Source: Chrysopilus asiliformis
Taxonomy: Eukaryota; Arthropoda; Insecta; Diptera; Rhagionidae
DNA: 64,000 bases
Direction of reading: 5' to 3'
Assembly (NCBI GenBank): GCA_964034945.1
Contig: OZ035961.1
Coordinates: 9,098,501-9,162,500, forward strand
Positions 47,215 through 59,119 of this stretch are shown here, in pieces. Made by a program: the position numbers and the translations under genes. The notes beneath the pieces are model-generated. The model had not been told where the DNA came from. It worked only from the letters and a program-made list of their open reading frames with translations, and did no database searches. Within the stretch, counting starts at the first letter, position 1; each line of letters starts with the position of its first letter.

Positions 47215-47529
47215 TCGCAACATAATTTCCTCTATTACGACTTTTGGAGCGAAACCTCTCTAAACAAAGACTATTTCTTGTTTGGTACTTGAATATTTTT
47301 TAAACAGTTTCATTCTTAAATAAAAGATTCTTACAAAAAAATCGAAAAAATCTTCTATACCCCATTAGTTACTGTGCCTGCTTAGCAACAAGTTTGTTAG
47401 TTTTCGAAATTAAAGTCATTTCCTCAAAAATTTCATCATTTTACCAAATTAATCACATATGCATACGCAAGAAACGTAATTAGGGGAGTGCTGCACCCTA
47501 AGACAATCTAACTTAAAAACTAGAACCCG

Positions 47530-47576
47530 AAAAAAAATCTTATTTTGGTTTCGTTACCAAAACAAGATTTTTTTTT
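47530..47576. repeat. Near-perfect 20-bp-stem hairpin
   Basis: AAAAAAAATCTTATTTTGGT pairs with ACCAAAACAAGATTTTTTTT across a 6-nt loop with a single G/T-type difference. Confidence 0.75.
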
Positions 47577-47579
47577 TGT

Positions 47580-48850
47580 TTCTTAACACCGTCGAACCCG
47601 ACCAAATTAAGGAATACCCCCAAAAAACACAACTAAACTGATAGAATTATTGTTTAAAAAAAGACAATCTTTGTTTATTAAAAGAAATACGCAAAGACGA
47701 AAAACTAACAGTCTGTGAGCCAAGCCCATATCAAAAAAAAAAACGTAATAAAATTCGAAGGCGCCCAGTCACCATGACCGTACCAAATTTTTCCATTTCA
47801 AAATCGAAAGGAAATTACCATCAAAACAGAAGCAGACACCAACCATAACACAGAAAGAGGAAATTGTTTCACATTAAGACGATCCAAAGTCATCGTCGGC
47901 CGCCGCAATTTGGGGAAGTTCTCCATTAAAAACTGAAATTCTTAAAGAAAACGTGCCCGAATCGATTTCGAATTTATTGACAGCAACACCAAGAAAAATT
48001 GAAATTATAACCGCAGTAAAATATTAAGAAAAAAAAACCCCCCAGCCGAAAAGCGTTGAAAATCTCTTTTAGACATTCTAAGGCATTTCACAGAAGTAAA
48101 AAAAAACACCACAATGCAAATCAAGGACACTCATGTCACGTTATACTACGGATAAATCGGATATGAAAGACGCGCAATTGATTGACAGAAGATATTGAAT
48201 GTTCCTCCCAGGAGCATTTTTCATCGAAATGATGGCACTCTGAATTTGACGTAGTTTCATTCAAAAAATCCCCAAGAAACCATCAAAAAAAAACTATTAT
48301 TGATCTCAAGAAGTATCGATTCTGAGCGGGAATATCAAGCAGAATAAATTTTCTACGTATGTATAAAATATTTCATATCTGGTTGATGCCTTTTTGTTGT
48401 TCGATGTTACCAGGTTTCCACCCAATAAGGCACGACATCGATCGGTTCAATGTCAATAGCGTACACAAAACGTCGGTGGTGAGAGGCTGGGCCGTGCATT
48501 TCAAATGTTCCTAAAGTGCCTCAAAAACCATCTATCTTGGAGACTTGTCTTGTAACTGAGTTAAGCAAGCCACTATGGAAAAGGCGCCAAACTTTGATTT
48601 TGTTTGCTGTCGTATTTTTATTAATCCCCGTGGGCACTTCTGTTACCCCTCATGCCATAGAAAGGTCGTTTCCGTGTCATTTGTAAACGTGATTTGTCCG
48701 TTCAATGAGTTAAAGCGAACAGAATTCAGAGTTAGCTTTTACAGTGAAACCTTTAGGAACGCAAAAAAAAATTGGAATTGTAAATGTTGAGATTTTATTG
48801 CAAGAAACTTTGTTAACTTACTGTAACAACAGAGATACGAATCAAAAGTT
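47580..48850. other. Non-coding sequence
   Basis: Nothing that I can support as an exon or element. Confidence 0.4.
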
Positions 48851-48854
48851 TTCT

Positions 48855-49205
48855 GAGTGTGGTTCAGTTTCGTTTCAAGGATTTGGTTCCAAGAATTCCA
48901 AAATTTGGTCAGGGTTTTGGTTTCTAAAATTTCAACACTTTGGTTAGAGTTGAAAAATTTGGTTCTGGTTTTGGTGCCTCAGAATTTCAATGGTTTAGTA
49001 GTACTTCAATGGTTCAGTGCCTCAGAATTTCAATGGTTTAGTAGTACTTGGACAGACAAACGGATAGACAGACAGACAGACGGACGGACATGCGGAAATC
49101 CGAATCTTTTGTCAACCCAAACACCAAGTTCATTAAAGAATACAAAAAGTGACGGGGAAGAGTGCCCCAGAAGCTTAAAACCAACGTGACGTTTTTCAGG
49201 ATAGC
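48855..49205. repeat. Composite of decayed repeats
   Basis: A TTTGGTTCTGGTTTTGG-like repeat is followed by a tandem pair of GCCTCAGAATTTCAATGGTT-TAGTAGTACTT (about 48977-49047). Then comes a family B scrap (GACAGACAGACGGACGGACA, 49068-49095) and an ACGTCA-family right end (ACGTGACGTTTTTCAGGATA, 49184-49205). Confidence 0.55.
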
Positions 49206-49209
49206 CGCT

Positions 49210-52200
49210 TTCTAAAAAAAATCGGGAGTCTCAAGTTTTCTATGAATCCCCCATCCACAACTCTCGAGTCTCCAACCTTTTTTTTACATGACAGTTTTTT
49301 CGCAAAATATGGACCAAATACGATGCCAAAAACGGATTTCTTTCGACATTTTTTACATAAACTTGGATAGATTTTACAAGCTTTTCTGTTCGCGTTACAC
49401 TTATTCCCAGACCTTTTAGTTCATTGCAATTTAAGTATGTTGAACTCCTTTTTATTGCCAAGCAATTGGCTGACAATCATAAATCAAAGTCAAATCTTGT
49501 GAGAAACAAAACTTTTGCGACCAAAAACATATTCTTGCCATTCCATTCCATTTAAGTTCGCAGCAAAGCTACCGAAAAAAAACTTCTAGTTTCAGTTCCA
49601 TGAAGGATGAATTTTTAATGTGATTTGTTGCCAAAATTTCCGCATGAAATTACTTTAACTTTGTTGCCTACTGCCTTGGCAATAGGGAAGGGGTATTAAA
49701 TTTTGATAAAATATAATATATCAAGAGGGCATTCAACTAGAGAGAATTGAAATAGCCACAAATTAGCTTATCTATCATTCATGGCAGTCATCTGTCATCG
49801 GGGACAAGATATCAGTTGCCAATTGGGACGAATTACGTCAAGAAATTGTCTATATAATCCAATAAAAAGATTATCTACGATGGATCCAAGCAAAAAAAAA
49901 ATATATACTTAAATAAAAATGAAACTACATCAAAATGGCAGAAGCAGAATTTCATTTCATTTCGTTTAGCTTTATTTGGAGAACTCGACGTAATGAAAGC
50001 GAAAGTCAATTAGATAAGATCGATAGATTCACAATGAACTACACATAAAATTTTAGTGACTTATGCTGGCTGGCCCTAATTGGATATTTTTCTATAGGTT
50101 TGCACAAAAATATATTATTTCTATTTTGTTTATTTGGCGTTTAACACTAAAAGCTGGCGTTGAACTTAATCTGATGTAGAACCCACTTTAAGTTGTCATT
50201 CGAAGGGGATTTTCTAGCAAAGAATTTTGCTCAAAAAGGGATTTTTTTGTTGAATATGTCACCTCCGATAGTTTAATCTAGTCCAGATTTATAAATTCAT
50301 GTGGATACGATTAATTTACGCGTGATTGAATTTGATATAAAATGTTCAAAGTTATTTCAAAAGAATTTTTGTTTTTACAATCAAAAAATAGTTGATTTTT
50401 TTCATTTTCAATAAAATATTTTCACCATCAAAGTGAGGCAATTTTTCAATGGCACGAGCCGTTTCCGAGAAAACCGCAAAGCAATGTGGTTGATACAACC
50501 AAACTATGATATGTTGTCAAAATCGCATTCTAGAAATTTCAGCCTTTTGAATAATTTCAGCCGTTTTCGAGTTTTATACAGAATTACCTCAATTTCCGTC
50601 TAGCAATTTTTTTATTGGTCTCAAAACCAATAGAAATATTTGTTACAGTGCCCATATTGCGAAAAAAATCGTTTAGAGACAGTCATGTATTGCGTCACTC
50701 TAATGAGATCCAACCAGTAGATTCTCGGGATCGAAATTTTTTTCCAATTCTCATTGTTTCAATTTAAATTTAATTTCATTCTATTATTCAGTTGTGGCCA
50801 TGAAAAATCTCGTACTTGAATAAAAATGGGTTCAAATTGGTCCACTCATTCCACAACAAACAGATGGAAAAGTTTTCAACGATTTTCTTGAAAACGACAC
50901 ATTTTAGTACCCAAAAATTGCCAATACAAAAAGTAGGTATTTTCAATGTAATTGTACATAACTCTTCCATACATCAAAATTCAATCTCATTCCCCTCTCT
51001 CCCATAGGAATTATTGCATTTTTGGTGGTAAAAACATTTCTTCACTCGCTCCTCACTCCGTACAAGTTGAACAGTTACAAGTTCTTGTCATTATTTTATC
51101 AAAATGAAGAAAAAATGGCGCCTAAAATAAAGCAAAATGGCGCCAGGAATAAAAAATGATATTGAAGACTACAAGCGTTTTTGGATTCTTAAAAGTAACA
51201 AAATTCTATTTAATCCTCAAAAAAGCGACACTTGCATAATGCGCTTTTAGACATGGCTACTTTTTCTGCGCAGCATTACGAGTGTCAAAATCGATCAATT
51301 TAAGCGCCAAACACAACTGCCCCGACACAACATTTACGGCGACATTTACAGATTTTGAACTCATAGCACCCTATGCGACCAATTTTATCGTTGTAAAAAG
51401 TTTAATCGAATTTAACTTTTGTCCTGACCGACAAAAATTCATGGTCGATTCAAAATGCAGTCTTACGGGGACGTCATAAAATCTAAATTTCGTTACTCAA
51501 GAGGAAATTAAAGAAATTATTAGGAAATATAGTACGTAGGCTCTGTTGCTTTCATTCACATTTCTAATATGTATGAAAAAATGTTATATGTGGCTCACCG
51601 ACCGACTGTCAAAATCAAATCAAAAGCAAATGACGTTTAAAACAACAAAGGATGCGCAATTGTATGTTGGGGACAACATTGTCGCCGTAATCTGTCGTCG
51701 TAAATATTGTGTAGGGCCAATTGTATTCCGGTCTTAATGTGGCTTTTCGAGAAATGCATTGCTTTTATCAATATTTTCACAAATATTTAATCAAACCGTC
51801 CAAATAACCTAGAAGTATACTTTTTGTTAATAAATTTTTTTGTTTTTTCAAAAAAATTCGTTGAAAAAAATAAATTCTTATCGTGATTACCCCAGATATG
51901 GAAATTTTTATATCACATGACGATTGATAGGACTTTTGAATTCACAAAATTGAAAAAAAACCACTTAAAAATTTTTACCCCCAAGATTTTTGATATTTGG
52001 CTCTGCTCAAGAATTTATCAACCTCAACAATCAAATAAATTGGTCGATTAAATTGGCTTAAAAACATCGATTATGGGTAATAAATCGCTATCGATTACAA
52101 TCACTTCGAAGGAAATAAAAAAATTGTTTTTGTAACTTTTATCGTTTATTTACTATACAAATGAATTCACGAAAAAATTCCAGTGGTCGAGTTTAACCGA

Positions 52201-53880
52201 TAAACCCTAAGCATTTTTCCGTAAAAATGTTTTTGTTTCTAGTTACTTTTCAGGAAACTTACGAACAATATTTGCACAGAAGAATCCAATCGATATCTTA
52301 TCAGTTTCGGCAAACAAAATGCTTTTTTTTGTTTGTGGAATGAAAAAAAAATTGGTGAATTTTTTTTTGCAAAGTTGAAATGATGATTTGATGCAGTTGA
52401 ATCAAAAGAGTCGAAAAACATAATGTTATCAAGCGCCTGGTGATAAAAAAAAGCAATAAGCAGATAAGATAAATTAAAATATGTCATAAAAATTAAATCG
52501 ATTCAGTTTATTCCTTTGAAATCTACGAAACGAAAAGTAAAACTGCAGATCTTCAAATTTTAATTTTAACAAAAGTAAAATACAAGCACATTCGGAAATG
52601 ACATAACAATTTGTCGCTGTCTCCAGACCAGACGTAATTTAAGACAAGATCGACGACACAAAGATACAAATTGACGTGTAACAAAAAAGCTTTGACAAAT
52701 TTTTGTAAAAATTTGAGACAATCTAAACTACAATCTCGATAACATCCAATACGAAAATTTGTGTTCATTTATAGGGAGTTTTTGAAAGTTCAGTTTTCTT
52801 TCTAAAGCCCAAAATAATCTCATTATCTTTGTATATCTAAATTTGTATCTTTTATAACTCGATAGACTCATCATCAGTTGTGGTCGGTCTGTACTTCGTT
52901 TTTTGGTAATTTTCATTAAAGGATAAAGCGAGGATGTTTGCGGCGGAAAATGTTGTCAACAACACATGAAAAGAGGAAAAGTTTCTCCTTAATGAAAAAT
53001 TAATTTGGGTCACGAGAGGCAAGAAGTTTTCAGTTAAGTAAGTTCCTATACCTAAAAAAAACCACTAGAATAAATAGAACAATGGTTAGAATGAAGATAA
53101 GAAAAGTAGAACATGAAACGTATACCAAAAAACGACCATTGTTATGGTGACAAGTATTGAATTTCTTCGTTTTATTTTTAGAAAATCCTTCGAGTCAGAT
53201 TTTGTGGATTTCTTGTGGGTCTGATAAGAGTTTACAAAATGTTTAACAAAGAAAATCAGGACATTTAGTAAATTTCAAGTAAAATAAATTATAGAAATCA
53301 TGATAAAAAAAATATGTATATATCGTAATCTGCACGTTGATTAGGTTCTGGCGAACACAATTACGACAGTTTGGAGTGTCAAAGATAAACACGAAATTTT
53401 GCACAAGGTAAAAAAATTTCTAAAGAACCTGAAAAAAGTGGGTGGTTTGTGGAACAAAAAAAGAGGTAAAATTCAAAATTTTCCTTTTTCTTGTATTTTT
53501 GCTATGGAGATTTCTCGTCATTTTATAGAAAACAACCAAATTCAAATTAAAAATTAAAAAAAAGTACTGGTAGGTTCGAACTTGTGTACAGATAAGCGCG
53601 AAAAGTTCAAAAGAATTGTAATTTTCATAAATTATAAGACGGTTATTGCTTATTTCACATCTTATTATCACCTGCGGCGCATTTCTCTTGGAGAATTTTA
53701 GCTTGCGTCGTATTATTTATAAAAAAAATTCTGAGTTGTGCTTCGGCATTAAAGGGTTTTCCTCTAAGCTCTGGCTGGAACTATAAAAAAATGAAAATAA
53801 AAAATTTTGCCTGCTATATATGTTTACAATACCAATTGGTCTATTGACTATAGTTTTAATGATCCCAAAGAACGATGCAC
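49210..53880. other. AT-rich non-coding sequence
   Basis: Several open frames of 60-80 codons are present on both strands, none with splice signals and composition together convincing enough to call. No complete element was seen. Confidence 0.4.
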
Positions 53881-53883
53881 GAT

Positions 53884-54235
53884 TTTGCCCCCCTAAACTA
53901 ACTTTTGAATCAGTGTAGTTTTCACTTCGGTTGAGTACTTTTTGGAAAGGGCACAGAGCCACCGGATTGCAGGGAGATGGTGAGGGGTTAACGAACTTTC
54001 ACGTGATTTTTCACAGAAATCATTGCAGAAATGGATGCCCCTGGGCTAACTTTTGAACCCGTGTAGTTTTCACATCGGTTGAGTACATTTTGGAAAGAGC
54101 ACAGAGCCACCGAATTGCAGGGGAATGGTGAGGGGTTAACGCACTTTCTCGTGATTTTTCGCATGATTTCTGCATTGATTTCTGTGAAAAATCACGAGAA
54201 AGTTCGTTCAAAAGTTAACCCAGGGGCACGAAAAA
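53884..54235. repeat. 148-bp tandem repeat followed by an inverted partial copy
   Basis: Two units starting near 53890 and 54038 contain TAACTTTTGAA, GTGTAGTTTTCAC, GGTTGAGTAC, CACAGAGCCACCG and TGGTGAGGGGTTAACG, spaced 148 bp. After the second unit, GTGAAAAATCACGAGAAAGT and AAAAGTTAACCCAGGGGCA are the reverse of unit sequence, so the end can fold back. Confidence 0.85.
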
Positions 54236-54449
54236 CGCTATTTCTGCATGGTTCTTTCGATAAGAGGAGTCTCAAAAAAAAGAGAGTCGGGTATAGTTTA
54301 AATTGAGTTTCAAAGTCATATTTTTAAATGGTTGTTTTGAACGAAAACAGCTTTCGAACATCGAAAACTCTGTTAAAATTATTTAACCACCTTTTTCTGC
54401 TTGGAAATTCAAAAAAAAATTCAAAAAAAACCTTACGAAAAAATACTTA

Positions 54450-54510
54450 CGACATTAAATGCAAAGAAATTGCATAAGCATATCATAAAACATACCTGAA
54501 AGAAAAGAAA
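54450..54510 (-). promoter_or_regulatory. Candidate recursive-splicing (ratchet point) site with downstream donor
   Basis: On the minus strand TTTTCTTTTCTTTCAG is joined directly to GTATGT (junction between 54496 and 54495), i.e. a strong acceptor that regenerates a donor. A second strong donor, GTAAGT, follows 45 nt downstream (54450), making a 45-nt exon-like unit with one open frame. This is the architecture of recursive splice sites in long insect introns. It could instead be a 45-nt microexon. It lies on the kinase gene's strand, 45.6 kb upstream of the kinase exon. Confidence 0.4.
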
Positions 54511-54514
54511 ATAT

Positions 54515-56395
54515 TATTAGAATTTATAAGAAACATAATAATGTCACGATTTATTTTTTTATCAGAATTTTTTGTCGAAAAAAATCTACAAACATCGGTT
54601 ATTTAATTTTTTCCCCTATTCTATAGTTTAACATTGAAGGATGACCAAAAAACTATAAATAAACACTGTTATAAAACCAATATTGATCTAATAAACTTGT
54701 AATCAATAAAACTTTTTCCATTCATTGCCAAAAAAAAAACTTAAGCATTTCGAACAACTATTAGATAAAATCAATAAAAATAGATAAGACGCAATGGAAA
54801 AACGTCGACATTCTGTGTGCCAAGATTTTATTCCATAAATAGCAAAATAGACAAAGCTTTTTACTTATACCAAATTTAGTTAAATATAAAGCATTTCAAG
54901 AATGTCTTAATAAAATGGACAGAAACGAATTCCTCTTCTTAAGTGATGCCTTAAAATGTGTTACCATGAACATAAATTTAGAATATCACCACAAAAGGGT
55001 TCATTCTTTATGCGGAAACAACTGTGGGCGTTTGGGGAAAATCTTTCAATATGATTCCTTTGTTTACTGAAGAATGCTGAAAAGGGTTAATCATCTCGAG
55101 TTTAAAATAGCCACTGCTGTCGGAACCAAATTTTTTAACAATCGAGAGGGGGGTACATATTCTGAAGTTTAGTGGAATTTAACAAATATTTTTTCCATAT
55201 AGACCATCACTTAATTTATCCAAAAAAAAGTCTTACATCCATTTGCCGATGATCGGGTCAAATTTCAAGGGAGACTATTTTTCAGTCAATGACCACAAAT
55301 GTTGCTTTAATTGCCGATTGATGTCACTTAAAAATTACATCTTCACACTATCTTTAATTCTAGAACCAAGCGACAAAACAACAACCGGCACATATGGTGT
55401 GCCACATACCCAAAATTTATGTAAATCGAAATCGAATCATACAAATTAAGCGCTTTTATTAGTTTAACCTTGATTTGGTATTTTGTTTGCCCTGTTATCT
55501 CATTCAAATAAGACTACACGACGAAAATTGGCATCAAATCGCACCGAAATTAATCAAAAACAAAACATTTCGAAATCGAGAGAGACCCAAATTGACAAGA
55601 AAATAAGTTAAGTAGAAAATGTTTGCCCAAAAATCGCGACAATTCGTCACGTTCACGTCCGTCATATTATAGCCAAGCCGTTGTATTATAATCGTGAAAA
55701 TATCTCACAAAATTGTGGTAAATACAGTCAATCAGCATAGGGTAGGTGTTAGGGAAAAAAAACACGGTAGAACATAAAAATCAGTTCTATTGTTTGCTAG
55801 TTTGTTGTTATTTTTTTGTTGTTGTTTCGACTTTAAACGACCTTGTCTTCATGAATTACGGCTATAATTGCATCTAATTGAAGTCGCTGTGCCTCGCAAT
55901 AAGTTTTTTGCGTTGGGTTGGGGCAGGTTTCGGTCGATAAGTGAAATTCATGTAGACGCCAATGATTTGTTTGTTAGCACTTTCTTCGTTTTGGTGATTA
56001 TCGAATGTTTGGTGGGTGCATTTGTCACCAAAAGCATGCATATGCAATTTTTTCAAGTTTTGGTCAAAAAATGTCATAAAAAAAACTTCAAAATTTCCCT
56101 AAAAATAGGTCGTATAGTTAGTATTTTGGCTCTCATCGATTCTGCAACTTTGTGGTGGCGGCGATCACACTGAGACCCCTTCTGTTACTACGGATGTGTA
56201 AACGCCTTATTTCAGCATTTTATAAGAAAGCCACTGAACCTATTTGAACTAAACTTAGGGGTGAGCATCTTAGTGAAGTTTTAGGCTATCCGCTGACCTA
56301 TATTCCCTCATACGACTTGCCCCCGTTTGCACTATGTTTTGTTCCGAACCGTTAAAACATTTTTGAAATGGTTGTATTAATATACTGATAGTATC
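54515..56395. other. AT-rich non-coding sequence
   Basis: No exon or element that I can support. The interval 55868-56173 has open frames on both strands without a recognisable product. Confidence 0.4.
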
Positions 56396-56399
56396 TAAC

Positions 56400-56505
56400 A
56401 AACTTTACGCTTACTAAAATTAACACCCCGTCCCCCCCAACCTTGTGAAACCCTCTCTTCTGCTGCATTTTGAACCCCTGACGGATTATTGGTCCAGTTT
56501 TCGAA
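56400..56505. repeat. Pyrimidine-rich repeat fragment
   Basis: ACACCCCGTCCCCCCCAACC and TCTTCTGCTGCATTTTGAACC resemble the units at 18430 and 63430. Confidence 0.45.
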
Positions 56506-56511
56506 ATGACA

Positions 56512-56705
56512 AAATGGATTTTGATGTATGGATGAATTATGTAAAACCCTATTCTAAGCACATTTTATCCTTATAAATTTTTCATGATGACTCACTGTTT
56601 TTGAGAAAATTGCTAAAAACGGTTTCGTGTGTATGGGGGAAGAAATGGTCCAATTTTGCCCGTTCAAGAACTTAGCCGAACCATTTACGAGAAACGTAAC
56701 TAAAA
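56512..56705 (-). mobile_element. Repeat family B, diverged internal fragment
   Basis: GGATTTTGATGTATGGATGA, the GTGTATGGGGGAAGAAATGG phrase, GCCCGTTCAAGAACTTAGCC and TTTACGAGAAACGTAAC match the order in family B copies and in the fragment at 29985. Confidence 0.6.
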
Positions 56706-56709
56706 TAGT

Positions 56710-58440
56710 TTTTTTTTCTTCGATATGTGAAAAATTGAAAAATCAAATTCTTTATTATATATTTTAATTTCCTTTTTCAGAATTCTAAATACGGCAACAA
56801 TTTTAGCAACTTCTACCTTACGCAAACGTCAAATCCCACTACAATCTTTCCGTGACAGTTTATTGCGAATAACTCATAAAACGTGCGTACATTGTAAGCG
56901 TACGGGACTTCCATATACCTCGTAAGAGTAGCTACGGTGAAGCTCCCTTTGTGAAATTCATTGACGGCGCCTAATGACAGTTTTTTCTTATATATATTTT
57001 TTATTTCTGATCCATCTAGGAAAAAACACGGCTTGAAATGTTTTGCAAAATAAAACTGCGCCATTTCTTTTAACCATATTTTTTTTTTTTTTTTCCTGTA
57101 TTAGACACTGGAACTGTCTGTCGGCTCTTCTTATTGCTATAACATCGAAACGACATTCATTAATAGACTTATGGATAATTCATTTCCTTAGCAAATTATA
57201 ATTCATTGATGAGTTCGGTGTCTGTCTAGAGTGCCTCGAGTTATATGCTTTTTGCATGCGAGATTTGGGTGAGTTTTGTTTTGCCGCTGGCGACGCACGA
57301 TTCATTGAAGGAGATTGAAGCGGAGTGTGGAGTGGTTGTGGAACTCAACGGACGTAAAATTGTAAAAAATTCTGAATGGAAATAAGTATCAAGTGCCAAT
57401 TTATTGACAGATAGGAGATATTTGCGATTATTCTTAGAATTAGGAATTCGTTTGAATGTCTTTTGCGAGCATTCAATGGCGGGTGGAAAAGAATATTTTT
57501 CATAAATTTATGGAACAATTTTTGTTGCGAAAATTATCTACACTCAAATGACATTAAGTGTACCTCACTATAGTTTTCCCTCGACGGAACGGAGATGGTA
57601 TATTGGGGTGAGTGTTTATGGGTTTGTTTGTTTGCCCTTCACTCATACTCCGCTCAACCGATTTTGGCCCTGTTTTTCGCATTCGTCTGGATATTACGGT
57701 AGGAAGGTTTAAGTGCCGTTCCCTCCTCACCGTTCCCTCCTCACATTAAATATTTGCCCCCCCCCCCCACCCTATTGATTTTTGCAAAAGTTCAACATCG
57801 AGTGATAAAAAAAATCATAAAATTTGTCTTAGAATCAATACTTTATTCCACAAATAATATTGCCGCAATATTCTCTTACCGATGGATGTGCCCTATATTA
57901 GCAGAAAAAGTATTTCATTTGCTTCAACAAAAAAAAATGAAAATCCTAAAACCATTTTCACATTTTTTCTTTCAATTAGCACAAATAAACAATTGATACC
58001 ACGTTAAAGTCATTTTCTCATCCTTGAAAAATAAGTAATTAAATTTCAACTAATAAACGTAAAGCACATTCATTATCAGCATTTTTCGCTGAATTAAAAC
58101 AATGCCGATGCCAAAGAATAAAAAGAAATTTTATTAAAAATTCCAAACTAGCTCTTCACTGAATTTTACAAAAGAAACTTTTCACTTTTTTTTAATTAGA
58201 TACTTGCTTGCAAGTAGGTATCTAAGTGGAAATTTTCATTATTATTGAAATTTTTAATTCCAATAAAACTATTACGTGGAAATTTTTGTTATAATTTCTT
58301 TGATATCGCAATATTGTTTCATCTTAAAACGGATCAAAAACACTCACTGTAAATTGGGTGTAGTCTTAATGAGACATTAATAAAGCAAATTTGTTAATAA
58401 GACATAAATAACAGTATTTCTGTGTGTACGTTTTTTTTAT
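56710..58440. other. Non-coding sequence with a C run
   Basis: The interval 57590-57780 has a retroposon-like phrase (CCGCTCAACCGATTTTGGCC), a tandem CCGTTCCCTCCTCAC pair and a C12 run (57754-57766). The minus-strand open frame at 57064-56813 has an acceptor-like ATTAG and a GTAAGG donor-like end but no recognisable protein. Confidence 0.4.
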
Positions 58441-58442
58441 AT

Positions 58443-58935
58443 ATCACACTAGCTTGCATACCCGTCGTTGCCGGGTTAATTTTTTTTTAATGGTCTATGT
58501 TGGAGCTAAACTTCAGGCCAATCGGCTCGGTAGTTTCCCCGCGAAAGGGTAACATAGAGGAAGAGCTAAGTTTCGAGATCACTTTACCCCCTCCCCTTAC
58601 TCCTCCACCTCTCGGGCTACTTTTTAATGGGTCTATGTTGGGGCTGGACCCCCGACGAACATCTATGCCAAATTTCAGGCCAATCGGTTCAGTAGTTTCC
58701 CCGCGAAAGAGTAACATAGCGCAAAAACTAAGTTTCGAAATCACTTTACCCAATCCCCTTAATCCCCCCACCTCTCGCGCTACTTTTCTGTTTGCCTATA
58801 TCGGAACCAGAACTACCACAGACACTCATGCCAAATTTCAAGTCAATCGGTTCAGCCGTTTTTGCGTGAAAGAGGAACAGACAGACAGACAGACAGACAG
58901 ACACCAACTCATTTTTATATATTAGTATGATGATG
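58443..58935 (+). mobile_element. Modular retroposon-like repeat, three-module copy
   Basis: It starts at CACACTAGCTTGCATACCCG-TCGTTGCCGGG and ends with TTTTTATATATTAGTATGATG. Three modules of about 130-165 bp each carry CTATGTTGG..., a CCAATCGGTTCAGTAGTTTCC-type core, CGCGAAAGAGTAACATAG and a CACTTTACCCC...CCTCTCGGGCTACTTTT spacer. The final module ends in GAAAGAGGAACAGACAGAC. The ATG-rich microsatellite end and the 5'-truncated second copy at 63107 fit an RTE-like LINE or SINE tail. Confidence 0.7.
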
Positions 58936-58951
58936 ATAGAACTATATTAGA

Positions 58952-59115
58952 TTCAGTACACCGTTTGTAACGCATCGAACCAATCATCAGACACAAAAAT
59001 GAACTGCACCAGGGTGTGTCCGTCCGTCTGTTTGTCCATCTATTTGTCCATCTGTCCGCCTGTCTGGCCGCCTGTCCGCCTGTCCGTCTGCCTGTCCGTC
59101 AGTCTATCTGTAAGA
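58952..59115 (+). mobile_element. Repeat family B fragment with expanded GTCC/GTCT microsatellite
   Basis: CACCGTTTGTAACGCATCGA then CACAAAAATGAACTGCACCAGG-type sequence matches the family B left side (42950-43005). A degenerate GTCCGTCTGTTT tract follows at 59017-59112. Confidence 0.6.
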
Positions 59116-59119
59116 ATTC

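Noticed and set aside
56813..57064. Minus-strand frame with acceptor- and donor-like ends
   Set aside because: The two signals do not give a consistent frame and the peptide is unrecognised; kept only as a remark.
58497..58925. 142-codon plus-strand and 94-codon minus-strand frames
   Set aside because: Both arise from the modular repeat, and similar peptides arise from the second copy at 63095.
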